From Marchantia polymorpha subsp. ruderalis (Eukaryota > Streptophyta > Marchantiopsida > Marchantiales > Marchantiaceae): DNA of 64,000 bases. Below the pieces are notes generated by a model. It saw only the letters and a program-made list of their open reading frames with translations, was not told the origin of the DNA and made no database searches. Both the position numbers and the translations under genes were made by a program. The number at the start of each line of letters is the position of its first letter. Position 1 is the stretch's first letter. This document shows positions 1 through 15,900 of the stretch, one piece after another. Location: the NCBI GenBank assembly GCA_037833965.1, contig AP031356.1, positions 3,804,501 through 3,868,500 of the forward strand, given 5' to 3'.

Positions 1-1385
1 CACACTTGACTACTATTTTGTATATACCAACCCATAGTCGTTATACTGTAAACAAGTTCACGTAAATAGATTGAGGATTGTTCGATTTCACATACACTTT
101 CGATGATTATTAATGTTTAGCATATGTAGATCATATTAAACCACCTGCGTCTTGTATTTTGTGGTAAATACAATATAAACATATTTACTTACAGTCTCGA
201 AGTGGTACTCGCGAGAACAATTTCTTCTTAAAAACATTTAACGAGAAGTAGACTCCTACCGACGACAAGATGTTGAGAGACCAAAATGTACACAACTTAA
301 AATAGCTTCAAATCTAAAATGTGGACTTTGACAGGTAGCTGCATTCCCACCACGATATGTTTCATTGCTTGCTTCTTGTATTCTAGTTTGCACCCAAGTT
401 TGTTAGGCGACAGAAAGACCTTTATCAAGACATAATTGTATGTGCAGATTTGCAAAAACATGCATCGAGCTTAGATTGATTGATGCAAATGACATTGTAT
501 CATTTCCAGTCAACCCCATCATCTCAAACAAGAAATTCGTAATGAGACAGAACCCACGTAATGTTGGAAAATGCTAAGTACCTGACCGTGCAAATGAGAT
601 GCGAGGGAAAACCTTCGATCCGTTACAGCTTACAACGACCTGCATCGAGGTGCATAACGTCACCCTTTGGTTGCAAGGCTGAAGACCCCGACACACTACT
701 AAGTTTATTCGAGCTTACTTTGAATGTTAACTTTCAGCCCTGCTCTGGAATCAGATTTGAGGGTTACATTTGCCTCAAATTGAAAATGATGACTAGGACG
801 AGAATGCTATTTTATGGACCATAGTCGATGAATGAGGATCATCCCCCAAAGTAAACTAGCTGACATTTGGCATAGTCGGGACGGAGGATAAATTTCAAGA
901 CTTGAGTAGAAGCCTCAAAATCGTTGGCTACAAGACTCTTCTGAGCTCTAAGACTATGTAAGCCCCAGAGGAAGAGACTCGGAGTCAGCAAGAGAAATAG
1001 GCAAACTGTATAAATGTGATAAATAGTGTGCTACCTACATTCACAAAAACAAACCTCCTGTAAGCTATCATGGTAAAAGCACATCTTGCTTGACCTCAAA
1101 TGAAGATTCCTGCTCCTGCACATGCAACAGGCAGTATGACAAATCGTAACAGTACCAAAAGACAGCCCTGAGAAGCAGGTGTCCTTTCTTTGAAAAGCTC
1201 TGAGAAGATGAAGACTTTCATATGAAAGAACCAAAAACTGGATCACAGTTTCCATATCTCGAGGTACGAAGGACCTAGCATTGTCACAGAAAGCTATGTC
1301 GGAGCGTCAAGCAGATGCATCCAGAACAATGTAAACGATGGAATAATAAGAATTTTTTCCTTCCAAGAGAGTTCTTGAGCAACTT
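1..1385. other. Intergenic region downstream of the DUS2 gene
   Basis: No coding region recognised. The short open frames here (for example 561-824 on + and 1031-1255 on -) have no protein-family signature. The part next to 1386 is probably the 3' UTR of the minus-strand dihydrouridine synthase gene. I see no repeat or RNA gene. Confidence 0.5.
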
Positions 1386-4618
<3,233 letters not shown>

Positions 4619-6028
4619 TTTCGAGTACGTCACGCTCAGACTTCGATTGCAGCTGGTGAGAGAAGTCACGCCAGATGCGCGACCGCACGCACCGCTGCCG
4701 AAATCACTTCTCAAAAGACTGGACGAAAGCGTGTAAAGGACAATATAAACTGGTTGCTGTGCACAGGAATCCGACTTGATTCCAAGTTCGAAACCAGACA
4801 AATCCCCATGTTGGATGACGTGCTTTTCTTCGTAGGTCCCTAGGCGCTACGTGCGTACGGCGAAGATTTTGGCTCACTTTCATGAAGCGGATGCAGATGG
4901 CTTTTCCATTCAAGGTCCATATATATAATCTTATCTTTGGCGAACAGTTCACAAAAAAACGCAATGTTCTTTCTTCCATTTTGAACATCGATTTCTCAAA
5001 TACAGGCATAGGCATCGAGATTTTGATGATGTAATGGAAGATGAGTCTGAAGTGATGCTCATCATCATTGTTCTGTCAACATGTCCAGGGTAGCCATCGT
5101 GATGATGTTTCCTAGCTTTCGTTCGCATGCTTTTCTCGAATTTGAGCATTACACCTCCGTTTGTTCCTTATATCGAATAGTTCAGTCAGTAGCATTGTCG
5201 CGAGTAGTTACAATTCAGATTAGAATGCCAGTGTGCATTTTCAAAATCTTATTCACTAAATTTAAACTCTCTGCATTACAAGCGAATTTTTCTACTGCAG
5301 ATTTCACATTATTAGGTGATCATTTCCAACTTGAATGAACGTCATAAGTGACATTATTTCGTACTCATTGTCTTACTGCATTCCTTGAGTAAACAGGCAG
5401 CATTGAACAAGCGATGTGATGGTAGATGACGCCGGCGTAAGCTTATTTCGACTTATTTAAGTTCACATTACAATATTGATGGTTTACCTCTCGCTTCCTT
5501 CCTAACAAAACTTTCCTAGGCCCTGATAATGACAGAGTAATGGGCATGAATCCTCCAAGTGAGCTGTTCGGGTTAAGTGCAATTCTCAAACCCCTACGCG
5601 AAGTTCAGATGCGATGGCTGATATGAAAACAATTTTCAATCCTAGGCCACGTTCAACACAAAGCACAATCCCGTAGCTGCCCATCAAAATTCATCTTGCC
5701 CTGCCCGTACAAGTTAATACCTGCGCTCCCCGGTATCACTAATAGATGGTGTAGGACAAATCATAACAACTGTCATGTGGATACAACAATTTAAAACTCT
5801 GAAATCTCATGTGACCAACATGTGAGCAGTGACCACGAAATTGCGCGCGGTCAGCTGAAGAGACAAGCTTCTGTAACCTCGGTTTTCTTGGTATGCAAAG
5901 GTTGTACAAAAACCCTGAGTCGGCAATCAGTCATGTAAATCGTAATGATTTACAGTCTCAGGTGACCACTACCGAAGTCTCAAGGCAGCAATTGTCTCTA
6001 ACTATATGACGGACGCCTAAAGTGACAT
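4619..6028. other. Intergenic: DUS2 upstream region and RPS3A 3' flank
   Basis: About 1.4 kb between two minus-strand genes. It must hold the DUS2 promoter and 5' UTR (just right of 4618) and the RPS3A 3' UTR (just left of 6029). The scattered open frames show no family motif or plausible exon chain. I saw no clear TATA box. Confidence 0.5.
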
Positions 6029-7491
6029 TTATGCACCGACCACCTCTACGGCTTCGGCTTCAGGCTCAGCATCGTCCCCAACTGGTCGCTCAATCTTGGC
6101 ACCGACCTCCTCGCTGTAGTCACCGTGTACTTCCATCAACTTACTCAAATCGAACTTGGGGGCTTTGAGGATCTTCACCTTCCTTACGAAGGTGTTTTGC
6201 AGAGGGTAAATTCCTGCGGTGGCTTTCTCGATTTCCTTTCCAATAACCTCCGGAATGAACTTCGCGACGAGATCCTTCAAGTCGCAGCTCTGAGCTTGCA
6301 TAACCATGATCTCCCTCATCTTCTTACGAATCTGTGGGGACATTGCAATTAGGTTTCTCAGTACAGGACAACAGGATCTTAAACTATTAGAAGGTTGAGT
6401 GTTATTAAACCTAGACCTGCGAACTTCAATGGACAACAAGTAGCCTGTACAAATGCTTACAGAGAATTTTCAGGACACCGTACATTAGGGATGTCGAACA
6501 TGTGTTGTAACAGCAATGAACAGATGTGATTCGTAATTAAACCTAAAACACCCAAAGTGTAGGAGACATTGAACTTATGATAATACTAAGTAGTGGTAGT
6601 GACTTCGACACCCAAAGGGCACAGAGGTCTGATGTAGCCATGTAGATTGGCACGCAGGCTGGCAGCTAAATTTCGTTTATCCACTCGGCAGCTAGTGAAA
6701 GTGTGAGGTCGACAGCAGTTGACGAGCGATGGAAGTGAGAGGCAATGCGTACCCTAAGTGAGAAACTACAGGAGACATGGAAGAATTAATTTTATAAAAT
6801 GAGATCGTTCAAATTGATAAACGTTCTTCGAACATCGGACTGCAAAGTACCTGACGGATTTGACTGGATTGGGCGTAGCAGGTACGCTTGATCTGGTTCG
6901 GTCGCTTCTTCGTGAAACCGATGCAGAACATTCGCAGGGTGTAGTTGTCGGTGGTCTTGACATCGACGTGGGCCTCGATCAAACTCTGCCACTTTCGCAC
7001 CAATGAGCGCAACTTGTCTGTGGTGAAGTCCATACCCCAGAAGTTGGTGAGGACGTTCTTTCCTTGAACGTCTTCAGCTCTCAGCTTGATCTTACGGAAA
7101 GCTTGGTCTTCATCTTGTTGGAGGTCAGCAAGAGAGATCTCAAACACACGTCCCTTCAAACCATCTGAAGCAATCTTGGTTCCCTGTGTCCTGGTCACCA
7201 AGGTCTTTCCGACCTGCCTCTGCGAGAAGGTGGAAGGAGCCTTGATGTCATACCAGTCCTTCTTTGAGAACGGGTCGACAATCTTCTTCTTTCCTCCCTT
7301 CTTCCCCTTGGAAATTCTCTTATTCTTTCTGCATTACCAACACAATCACTCTCAGTAACAAATCCCATTCACGAAAACCCAATTCTAATCGACTACGAGA
7401 TCCAAAATCAAAACTCGACGTCCAAAAACTTTTCGCAACAGCCAGACCCAGGAATTCTACGCCGACCGAGTTACACGTACCCGACGGCCAT
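6029..7491 (-). CDS. RPS3A: 40S ribosomal protein S3a (eS1)
   Basis: Structural protein of the cytosolic small ribosomal subunit. Coding exons on the minus strand are 7481-7491 (11 nt, M-A-V and two bases of Gly), 6851-7328 and 6029-6331. They give 263 residues, matching the usual length of about 262 in plants. The protein begins [16 protein letters not shown] and continues through [94 protein letters not shown] and [20 protein letters not shown]. Identity is essentially complete along the family. It ends in an acidic tail ([15 protein letters not shown]). The tiny first coding exon is supported by a donor (GG/gtacgt) and by the conserved MAVGK start. It is divergently arranged with the RINT1-like gene at 8402. 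Confidence 0.97.
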
Positions 7492-8401
7492 GGCTGCCGC
7501 TGCTGTGTTGCTAGCACTTGGTGTGCAAAATCAGAGCTCGCTCAATCCTTCGTAAGAGCGAGGAATGAGAAAAAGGAAGAATACAGCGGCTGCTTGCACC
7601 CTAAAAGCCCCACTACAATCTCAACTCCACTCACTCCCTCACACGAACCCTAAATCCTCGAGCGAGCCATTCCCTGCCTCTGGGCGGGCGTGGTCGCGGC
7701 GCCCGTCTACGCGGTGAGCCCCTCTCCCAACCACGTCCAACCGAGATGACCTGCTGCAGCGGGTCACCCCCTTCCCTCCCTTCCGGGCCCATTGGGCGTT
7801 TCTCCCCTCCTGTCCCCGGAAAGGAAGTCGTTCAGAGTCGGTTGGCTCCCCCGCCGTCACAACCAAACGGAAATTGCTCGTCGTCGTTTCCCGATCATGT
7901 CCGCGAGAACTGGACGCTAACGGAGGTCGAGGTTTTGGGCTGGTTTGTCGATACCTCGTGCCATGTCAGGCCCGGAGAAGGAAAGGAGGTCATGGCAAGA
8001 CCTTTCATGGAGAGCCGAGGAAGGGCAATGGGTGTTCGTTCGTGCAGGAGATTGGGAAGGATTGATGCGTTTGCTCTCGAGAGAATGGATCCCTTGTTGT
8101 GGAGCAGAGGGGATTTGCGACTCAGTGGCGGGTGTCGTGGGGAGGGAACCCTAGAAGGTAAGGAGGGAGTGTGAGTGAGTCGAGTGGGGCCTTTTGGTTT
8201 GCTGCAGGAGTTGTCGTCAATTCGAATCGCGGAAGGGCAAGGAAGTGGCAGGCAGCTTGAGGGTTGGAATTTGGACTTCGAGGAGGAGGAGGAGGAGAAG
8301 AAAGCAGTCGGAATGGAGTGATCGGTGACGGTCGATCTGCTGTTGCAGTCGTGGAATTTTCTTGAAGAAGGCCAAGGAGGTACTAATTGGCAATCGGTGT
8401 C
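7492..8401. promoter_or_regulatory. Shared divergent promoter and 5' UTRs (RPS3A / RINT1-like)
   Basis: The 910 bp between two divergent start codons contain a telo-box (AACCCTAA, 7646-7653) and a site II type element (GGGCCCA, 7785-7791, which is TGGGCCC on the minus strand). Telo-box plus site II is the known promoter combination of plant ribosomal-protein and cell-growth genes, so these most likely serve RPS3A. The right half, towards 8401, is purine-rich with GAG/GGA runs near 8282-8300, typical of a long plant 5' UTR, and probably belongs to the RINT1-like transcript. Open frames in this stretch (for example 7746-8174) look like composition artefacts. Confidence 0.6.
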
Positions 8402-11400
8402 ATGGAGCTCGAAAGTAGAGGATCGGATGATGGGCCGGGTGGAGGGCTCGAAGCGCTGCCTGCCAAGGAATCAATTTCTCCGTTTCTTCGGAATCTGCTT
8501 AACGAGTCTTTTAACACTGTAGACGATCTGTCTGGAACGCCTTCCTTGGTTGCCCGTTTGCTGGCCGAGCTGGATGAGGAGAAGGAAAATTTCCGCAAGG
8601 CTCAGGCGCAGGTTCTGGTCACTACATCCCGCGGCTTGTCACGTTTTGGTCTTCTGACCAACTCGTTGGAGAAATTGACCTCCAAGATTGAGAATGTCAG
8701 GGCGTCCAGTGTTCCCCTTTCTTCAATGCAAAGAGAAGGTAGTGGTAGCGGCGGAAATGGTACGGCAGTTTCGGAGAAAAAACACGGGATTTCAAACTGG
8801 GAGGAGAAGGAGAAGGTTGAAATCGAGAGAATAATGAATCCGGGAAGAGGTGAGACGGAGTCTGAGGGCACCGAACTGAACCGGCGAGGGATGGTAGAAG
8901 AACTTGAGAATTTAGCTAATGAAGTGGCTAGAGTTGAGAAAGTCAGGATTTACGCAGAAAGTGCATTGAAGTTGGAGCAACTTGTCGGTGATCTAGAAGC
9001 TGCTGTTGCAACCATCTCCAGCTCTGTACGTTCATCCACACAGGCAAGTGATTTTTTCCCCCGGAATCTCACTCTAAATTTGGCTTGTGAGTCCACATTT
9101 TCTTTGCCTTACCTGCCTCTCTGAAGTTGAGGCAGGTATTGGAAAAACTATATCCGACTGCTTGTTCCTGCCATGAGGAGCTCTGTCGTGGTAAATCTTG
9201 GTCTCGCTTTCTCCACTGCACTTTGAAATAGAAATTTTCCGTGATTGATAATCAGAGCTCGGTTAAATCAGGATCTTTCATTACGGCCTGATATATTGCG
9301 CAGACATTGAAATCAAAAATAATCAAAGAGATCCGGTTTTTGGTCGCTGATTCTGGGCGCTTTGCAGAGTGGGGGAATACTGCTGAAAGCAACGCGCGCA
9401 GTGAAAATCATGCAGACCACCGAAGCTGCAGTTGCTGAAATTTCAAACGCTCACTGGAATCGCCTCGTGTCAGCGGTAGACCTTAGAGTCGACCGAGTGG
9501 CCGCTATCTTGCGACCTGTAGTCGTAGCAGATCATCGGCATATCTTGAAATCGATAGGGTGGCCACCCCCGCTGTCTGCCTCCTCTGTCGGTGGAAACAA
9601 GTTGGTGAATCCCCTGTTGGAGATGTCGGAAGTGCAGGAACGGACATATTTTGAAAGCTTCATGGCGTTGACAATTTTGCAAGCTGTGCAGCAAGCAAGG
9701 AGAGAGAGGCAACTCAATCAGTACAAAAATGTCAACGACGTGATATCCCCAGATACACTCAGTGAACGAAAGATGAAGAGTCGAGCGAACCGTGCTCCAC
9801 TCTGGGCCATGGATGAACTGGTTTCTCCTGTGGCGGCCAAGGCCGAGCCACACTTTCTCCGATGGACCACCAAACCAGAGTTGGCCTTCGCTCTAGCCTT
9901 CCGTCTGGCCCAGGAATATGTCGATTCTGTGGACGAAATTTTGCAGCCTTTAATTGACAAGGCTAATCTTGCAGGGTATAGTGCCCGAGAAGAGTGGGTA
10001 TTCTCGCTCTCGAGCATGATGTCTCTCTATCTCCAAAACCACATTCTTCCTGGATTAGCCAATGATTTGCAAGATGATGGTGGAGCTGGATCCGTTGCTG
10101 CTGCCCTGTGGTTACACATAGTAGATGAAGCCTTGGCTTTCGACGGACGGATGAAATCTCTTGCTATGCGAGTTCTCGGACTTTTCCAAGGAGGATCTTT
10201 GGAGGAAGCTCAAGTAGAAGACTTGGACAACTTGTCCGGGCCTGTTGTCCTTTCTATTTCAGCCATAGCGGACCGACAAGAATGGTTGGAGATGTGGGCA
10301 ACGCTGGAGCGCGAGGATGTACTGGCAAAACTGAAAGTAGAGCTGCACAATGACGGAGCATGGGTCACGAAAACCAAGGCGGACGTTTTCTTGGGATTGG
10401 TTCAGGACGGCCACGAAGGGGCAAATGGATTTTTGGGTGCCCCTATTGAAAATTTTCGGGCTCCTGCAGGAGCTTCATTAGTCATGGCTTCAATGTCTGC
10501 TATCACGGATAGATGCCGGAGCCTTCTGGAACCGTATCAGCAGTACGTTTTTGTCAAGCTAGGGGCTATCCCAATAGCACAAGTCTACCTGCAAGAGATG
10601 CTTGGGCCAAGATGCCTAGAACTGCAAGCTGTCACAGCTCTTGCAGATGAGGAATCGATGGTGAAAGTGGCCACCTGCCTAAATGCCGCTCGTTTTTGTC
10701 AACATTCGCTGCAGGAGTGGGGTGAGGACATTTTCTTTGTAGAGTTACTTAACGCTCATCAAGACGAGACTCAAGGTACGATAGAATTGACGGGGGGATC
10801 AATTTTTGACCAAGAGATCGGGGAATTTGAACAGTTTAGGAAAGATTGGCTAAACAAGCTGGTGTCGTCAATATCGAGGGGATTTGAAGCTCGGTGCAGA
10901 GAATATCTGTGGAATAAGAAAAGGTGGAGCGACCCTGGCAACGGTACACAGAGTCTCGCTGTTCCCGTACAAGATAGCGATGTGGAGTCTAAGCCTAGGC
11001 CGAAAGATCTGATGGATGAAACTTATGTAAATACTTTAAAAGATTTCGACGTTTCTGCCACTATGGTGGATAGCCTCGCCGTGTTGCAGAGTCAACTATC
11101 GACTTTAAATGCAACGCTGGACTTCGTGAACTTCTTGGAGCTATGGCGCAGCTTAGCCGCAGTTTTGGATCAGCTCCTCGTCAATTCGGTTGTCTTGAGT
11201 GGGGCTAAGTTCTCAGACTACGGAGGGTGGCAGTTTGCTGCGGACATTCAAGGCTTGTTCCTGCTATTTAAGCCATACTGCGTTCGGCCTTCTGGGTTTT
11301 TCAAGACACTGCACGATGCTGTCATTCTTTTAACTCTATCTTCCAATGATGCACATACCCTTCTTCAGGCACTCCAACCATCTCCTGTCAAGCCAAGAGA

Positions 11401-11521
11401 ACAAACAGATATGGCTAAAGATAAGTCTCTGATTGACATCTCGAGACGTTTTGGAGTTCGGAAGCTAGACCCTGTGACCATCAGAAAGGTTTTGAGTTGC
11501 AGAATGCTTTCAAAAACTTGA
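8402..11521 (+). CDS. RINT1/TIP20-like vesicle tethering protein (MAG2 family)
   Basis: Subunit of the Dsl1/NRZ-type tethering complex at the ER, which receives Golgi-to-ER COPI vesicles. Arabidopsis MAG2 is the reference plant member and is needed for seed storage-protein export. Exon 1 is 8402-9043 and exon 2 is 9368-11521, about 931 residues in all. Exon 1 encodes a hydrophilic helical region ending NEVARVEKVRIYAESALKL and VGDLEAAV. Exon 2 continues with WNRLVSAVDLRVDRV, AILRP, VADHRHILKSIGWPPPL, PLWAMDELV, EYVDSVDEILQPLIDKA and GYSAREEWV, all characteristic of the plant RINT1 family. The intron donor is most likely a GC site (CAG/gcaagt) at 9044, because it keeps a conserved SSTQS run. 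A GT donor 18 bases upstream (9026) is also in frame. The first ATG in this frame is at 8402. The protein is longer than Arabidopsis MAG2 (about 795 residues); the extra length lies mostly in exon 1 and loops. Confidence 0.9.
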
Positions 11522-12990
11522 TGCACCCTGACGGCGTCTGGGCTGCTATTCATTCCGTCCTCCCTCCCACTGTGAATTTGTAAAAAATGTACCTGACACT
11601 TTTATATTCCCTTTTTCTTCTCTAAGTGTGTGAAGAAATTGCTGATGAGGCGAGAGTTGTCAATATCATATGCATCTCCTCACTATAACGAATCTCAAGC
11701 ACGAGGTTCCAGTTAGAATTTCAGAATATATATACGCATATCTTACTTCTGGAATTCAACAACTGATAAGGGCTCCTCTGCTGAACCATGAGAGGACTTC
11801 AGGTGCGATGCCGTCTTTCAGCATATTTAGAGTCCATTATTTGCAGGTGGCAACCCTTTCTCTGAAATGCTTGAGCGAAGAACCAGAAGAGCTTCTACGC
11901 TGCACTTTAAGTCGTTCAGATTATTCTAATCTCTTATGGATCTTAGATCGTGCGTCATCGTCATCATGATCATACCACCTTAGATTGTGTAATTGCCACA
12001 TTGTCTTTCATGGTCGCTCATGATATCCTTCAGTCTTATCAGTTCCTTCAGTTCCTGGCTTATTTCTAGTTACTTCTCTTGTTGGCCTGGTGGGCTGACT
12101 CATTTCTGGAACCTCCATTATGGCGTTTATGTAGCGTAGGAGTATTTTGACGGACCCCTGTTGTCTCCCCTAAGAGCAGAGTTGAACTCGTTCTTTGTCG
12201 GGAGCGTGCAGGCTCTGCTATTACTACATTAGGTATGGTAATTCTCCACTACAGGACACTTTCCGCTCGCATCTGTGAATCACTCCTCACAAGGACCATC
12301 ACTGTGGGATGATGGAAGAAGAAATGTGGAAGCACTTCTGGTTTCAAGTTCAACTCCAGCTACACGATTGCAACCTTTGTTCACCGGAGCTGATTGTTGA
12401 AGACAATTTATCGAGATCGGAAAAGGTCCCTGTGGAGACTTTCTGGAGACCAGGCCTCGGCGTTATATCCTGGAGAACTTTCGGTTGCTCTAACATCACC
12501 CATGATACCCACTGTGACTGCTGCAGCAGCTTCACAATCTTATTCAAGCCATTTCTCCATATTCATTCTCGAGAGTTTTGCTCAAAGACAAACGGGGAGC
12601 CTCACAGAAGACTTTTTGGGAAGGTACGAGACATAGGGTCAATATTTTCAGGTAAAGCAAACGAACCAACCTGTAGTGTAATCGATCGTCCGGGCACTGT
12701 CAAGTTGATCCGGTTTCAGCAGATAACGTGGAGGGACGGAATTTCACAACTTAACGCAAGTTAAAATATAGATCGAGCTTCAGCAATAACCCGCATTCAC
12801 ATGGAAGCCAGGTGAAGTTGGTCGACTCTCGAGCAACACGATGCTTGATTCAAACCTCTGTAGCACTTCCTATGATTCTACCCACTGATAATATGATTTG
12901 CATGTCTTTGAGACACAAACTTCATGGTAGTATTATACTATCTCTCAGGAAAAAGACATCGACGAGAAAAACATTCCTGACATTGAAAAC
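11522..12990. other. Region downstream of the RINT1-like gene, no gene recognised
   Basis: The first few hundred bases are probably the 3' UTR of the upstream gene. Open frames at 11670-11969 and 12309-12764 show no recognisable domain, no exon chain and no conserved motif, so I do not call them. Nothing repetitive was noticed. Confidence 0.4.
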
Positions 12991-15900
12991 AGAATTTTTG
13001 TAGTATTATAATTTCTCTGCAGTTTGAAGTACAGCTTAGATTGAACTAAAATCAACAAACGTTTACTTGGGTTTGATGGTTAGTTCGACCTAGAACTACA
13101 ATATGATGAAAATAATTATGCTCTAATTTAAAATTAGATCAAGATTTTGAGTTTAAAAATTTTTCATGTGCCAAGAATCAAATTTTGATACCAAAATTTT
13201 TTTAGATATTTTCGTTTAAATATTTTTCATATAACCGTTGAGTTACTATAGTACATTTCTTGTAAGCATCAAATGACTACAAACATACCAAAGAATTATC
13301 TTTGCACAATAATACCTGGGTTCTATTACAAAATATATTTTGCAGAAATTTATTTGGAATATGTATGAAAATTTTCATATTCAGATATGAATCTTATCCA
13401 TATACTATATGTTTATCATAATTTTATCTAAAATTTTTATCATTTTTAAAATAATCATGAAAAATTAGAATCGACACATATTTGTTTTTTCTTTCAAACA
13501 CAAGTCTTTTGTTAAAATAAACTGCTAGAAATTTGCTAAATAATTACTTGAAATTCATTATTTGGTATGACAAATGTATTCAATAAAAATTCTAGCTAAC
13601 TATGTATTTTATCATTCAACTCACTTTACTTACAACTTGTTGGGTATGTGGCTACGGACACAAAGAGAATATGAATCGTGAAATCACGATACAATTATTC
13701 AGAAGAAAATGATGACGCGACGAGGAGACTTGTTGTGTTAATTAGACTATCAACGTAAGGGACAAAACTCCTCAGGATCTTCTATACTGTCTGAAACCTT
13801 AACACTAACCCTAGGTTAGAAATCATAACCTCCAACGGCGGATTAACATTAACAATCATCCACTTCATACTTGAAGTTGTGGCAGGTAGTGTTTGAGTGG
13901 AAGATTCTTCTTTGTCACTCATTAGCTAACCTCTTGTCATATTCTAGAAATGGTATATTCTATTGGGGCAAAATATTTGATCAAACAAAATATTCCAACG
14001 GTCAACAACGATTATCAACAACGATCAACGGTACTTGGTCGAACAGTCTTCTCATGAGATTCTATCTTTGTCTTGCACATAGGAGCATAGAGTACTCAAT
14101 GAAAGTGGTACATGGAGGAGGTCGTGAAATTGGCCAAGGTTGCAATGGGTATGGCAGTGATTGCGATGAAGGATGTAGTATTTCAACACGAGAATTGTGA
14201 TGTTATCTTCTCGAATTGAAAAACATACAATGACATCGACAACAATCAAGAGAACTGCAATGATCATTAGGGATGAAATTTGCATTGATTAGGTTGCTGG
14301 TGGAGGCGGCGGTGGCTTTGGTTGCGTATATAAAAGGGCATCTCGTGGAAAGTAAGATGAAAAATGGTACTCCAAAGACAATTGCGCAAAGATGGTCTTG
14401 GCTATGGAGAAAACGATGAAGGTCGTACAGGACACCACGAGCACAATCTTCATAGTGTATCCAATAATAGCAATGAGATGAAGCGAGATGGTTCTGGTCG
14501 AGCAAATTGAGAAGTTGATGATGATCAAGGTGTCATGCAAGACATCATGGAGGTTGCTGGAAAAGAAGACAAGAAAATAATTACTCTTGATGAAGAAAAG
14601 AAGTATAAAGGCAAGAACCATGTTGACGACGTAATCATTTAGGATGGCGAGAAAAAAGAAGAGTAGTAAGACAACAAGATGACTTTGAACGAACGAAACG
14701 ATTCTTGACAAGAAGCGCAAAGCTCTAGCCGCAAACAAAGAAAAAGAAAGGAAACTAGAAGTTGACAAAGCTTTAGAGATCATGCGAATGGTTGACAAAA
14801 AGTCTCCCAAAGAAGATTTCTTATATAATTGGGCATTGACAAGAAGAAGAAGAAACAGTAAAAGTAGGTGTTAGAATAGAAAGAGAAATCAAAAAAGTAT
14901 GTGAGCATCAATGATTTCCTATGAAAAATTTTGCTATGGAAGTAGTAGAGCTCGAGGTGTCAAGACATGTTCATGGAAATGAGTGGCAAAATACCAAGAA
15001 ATCGTCAAGCATAGGGTTGAATGATAATGCAATGATCTTGATACAACTATGTCCAGACTCTGGCGGTGTAGACACAAGGTTTGCTAGGAGTATTGTGTCT
15101 TGTTACTGCTGTGAAACCAATTTTTGGGTATTTACGAGATAGTGACAAGGAATAAATCAGTCAAGAAATCACAAAATATTTACTTAAAAAATGGTCAAGC
15201 AACGAAAAAACTCGTAACGATAAATACACTGCCGACTTGAACAAAGTACAAGTAAGGATTTCTTTGAATGTTTTATATACTAACCCTAATTCTATATTTA
15301 AAATCCTAATCCCAACCTTAATCCTACCGATGAGTTAACACTAACACAACTATCTTGAAAATAATCAATCATGAGTATTTGATAATTGTACGCTAATCAT
15401 CAAGAAATTATAATATTAATTATGTCTTGTTGTGTTGATGTGTGTCAAAGCTTGTAATTCTTCTTGATTGAATTTACTCAACTTCAAGAATTTGCTCTTG
15501 TACAACTTTCCAAAATGTAATAGAGTAGAAGGTGAATCTCTCATATGTATATATTTAAATTTTTTTGAAATTATGAATTATCATCGCAACATTCATGTTA
15601 CTATTTTATATTGAAACACTTGTAAAATTATAAATTTTCAAATCACAATATGAAAAAAATGTTTAAACAAATATATATATATATATATATATGATCTTCT
15701 AACCTATGTAATCTTTACTAAAATGCCACACTTAATCATTATCATTATGATATAAATATTTCCACTTCCTTACAATAATGTTTACCTCTTGTACATTCAT
15801 ATTTATAACTATCTTTGTTCGAATTGATGCTTTCCACATCATGATATGAAGTACATCATCATTTACTTCTCATTGATGATCATATAAGTATAATTACCAA

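Noticed and set aside
12309..12764. 151-codon frame on the plus strand
   Set aside because: No motif, no neighbouring exons with compatible phase, composition as expected by chance.
14289..14810. 173-codon hydrophobic frame on the minus strand
   Set aside because: Complement of a purine-rich low-complexity stretch; the apparent membrane segments are F/L/I runs from poly-pyrimidine composition with no family motif.
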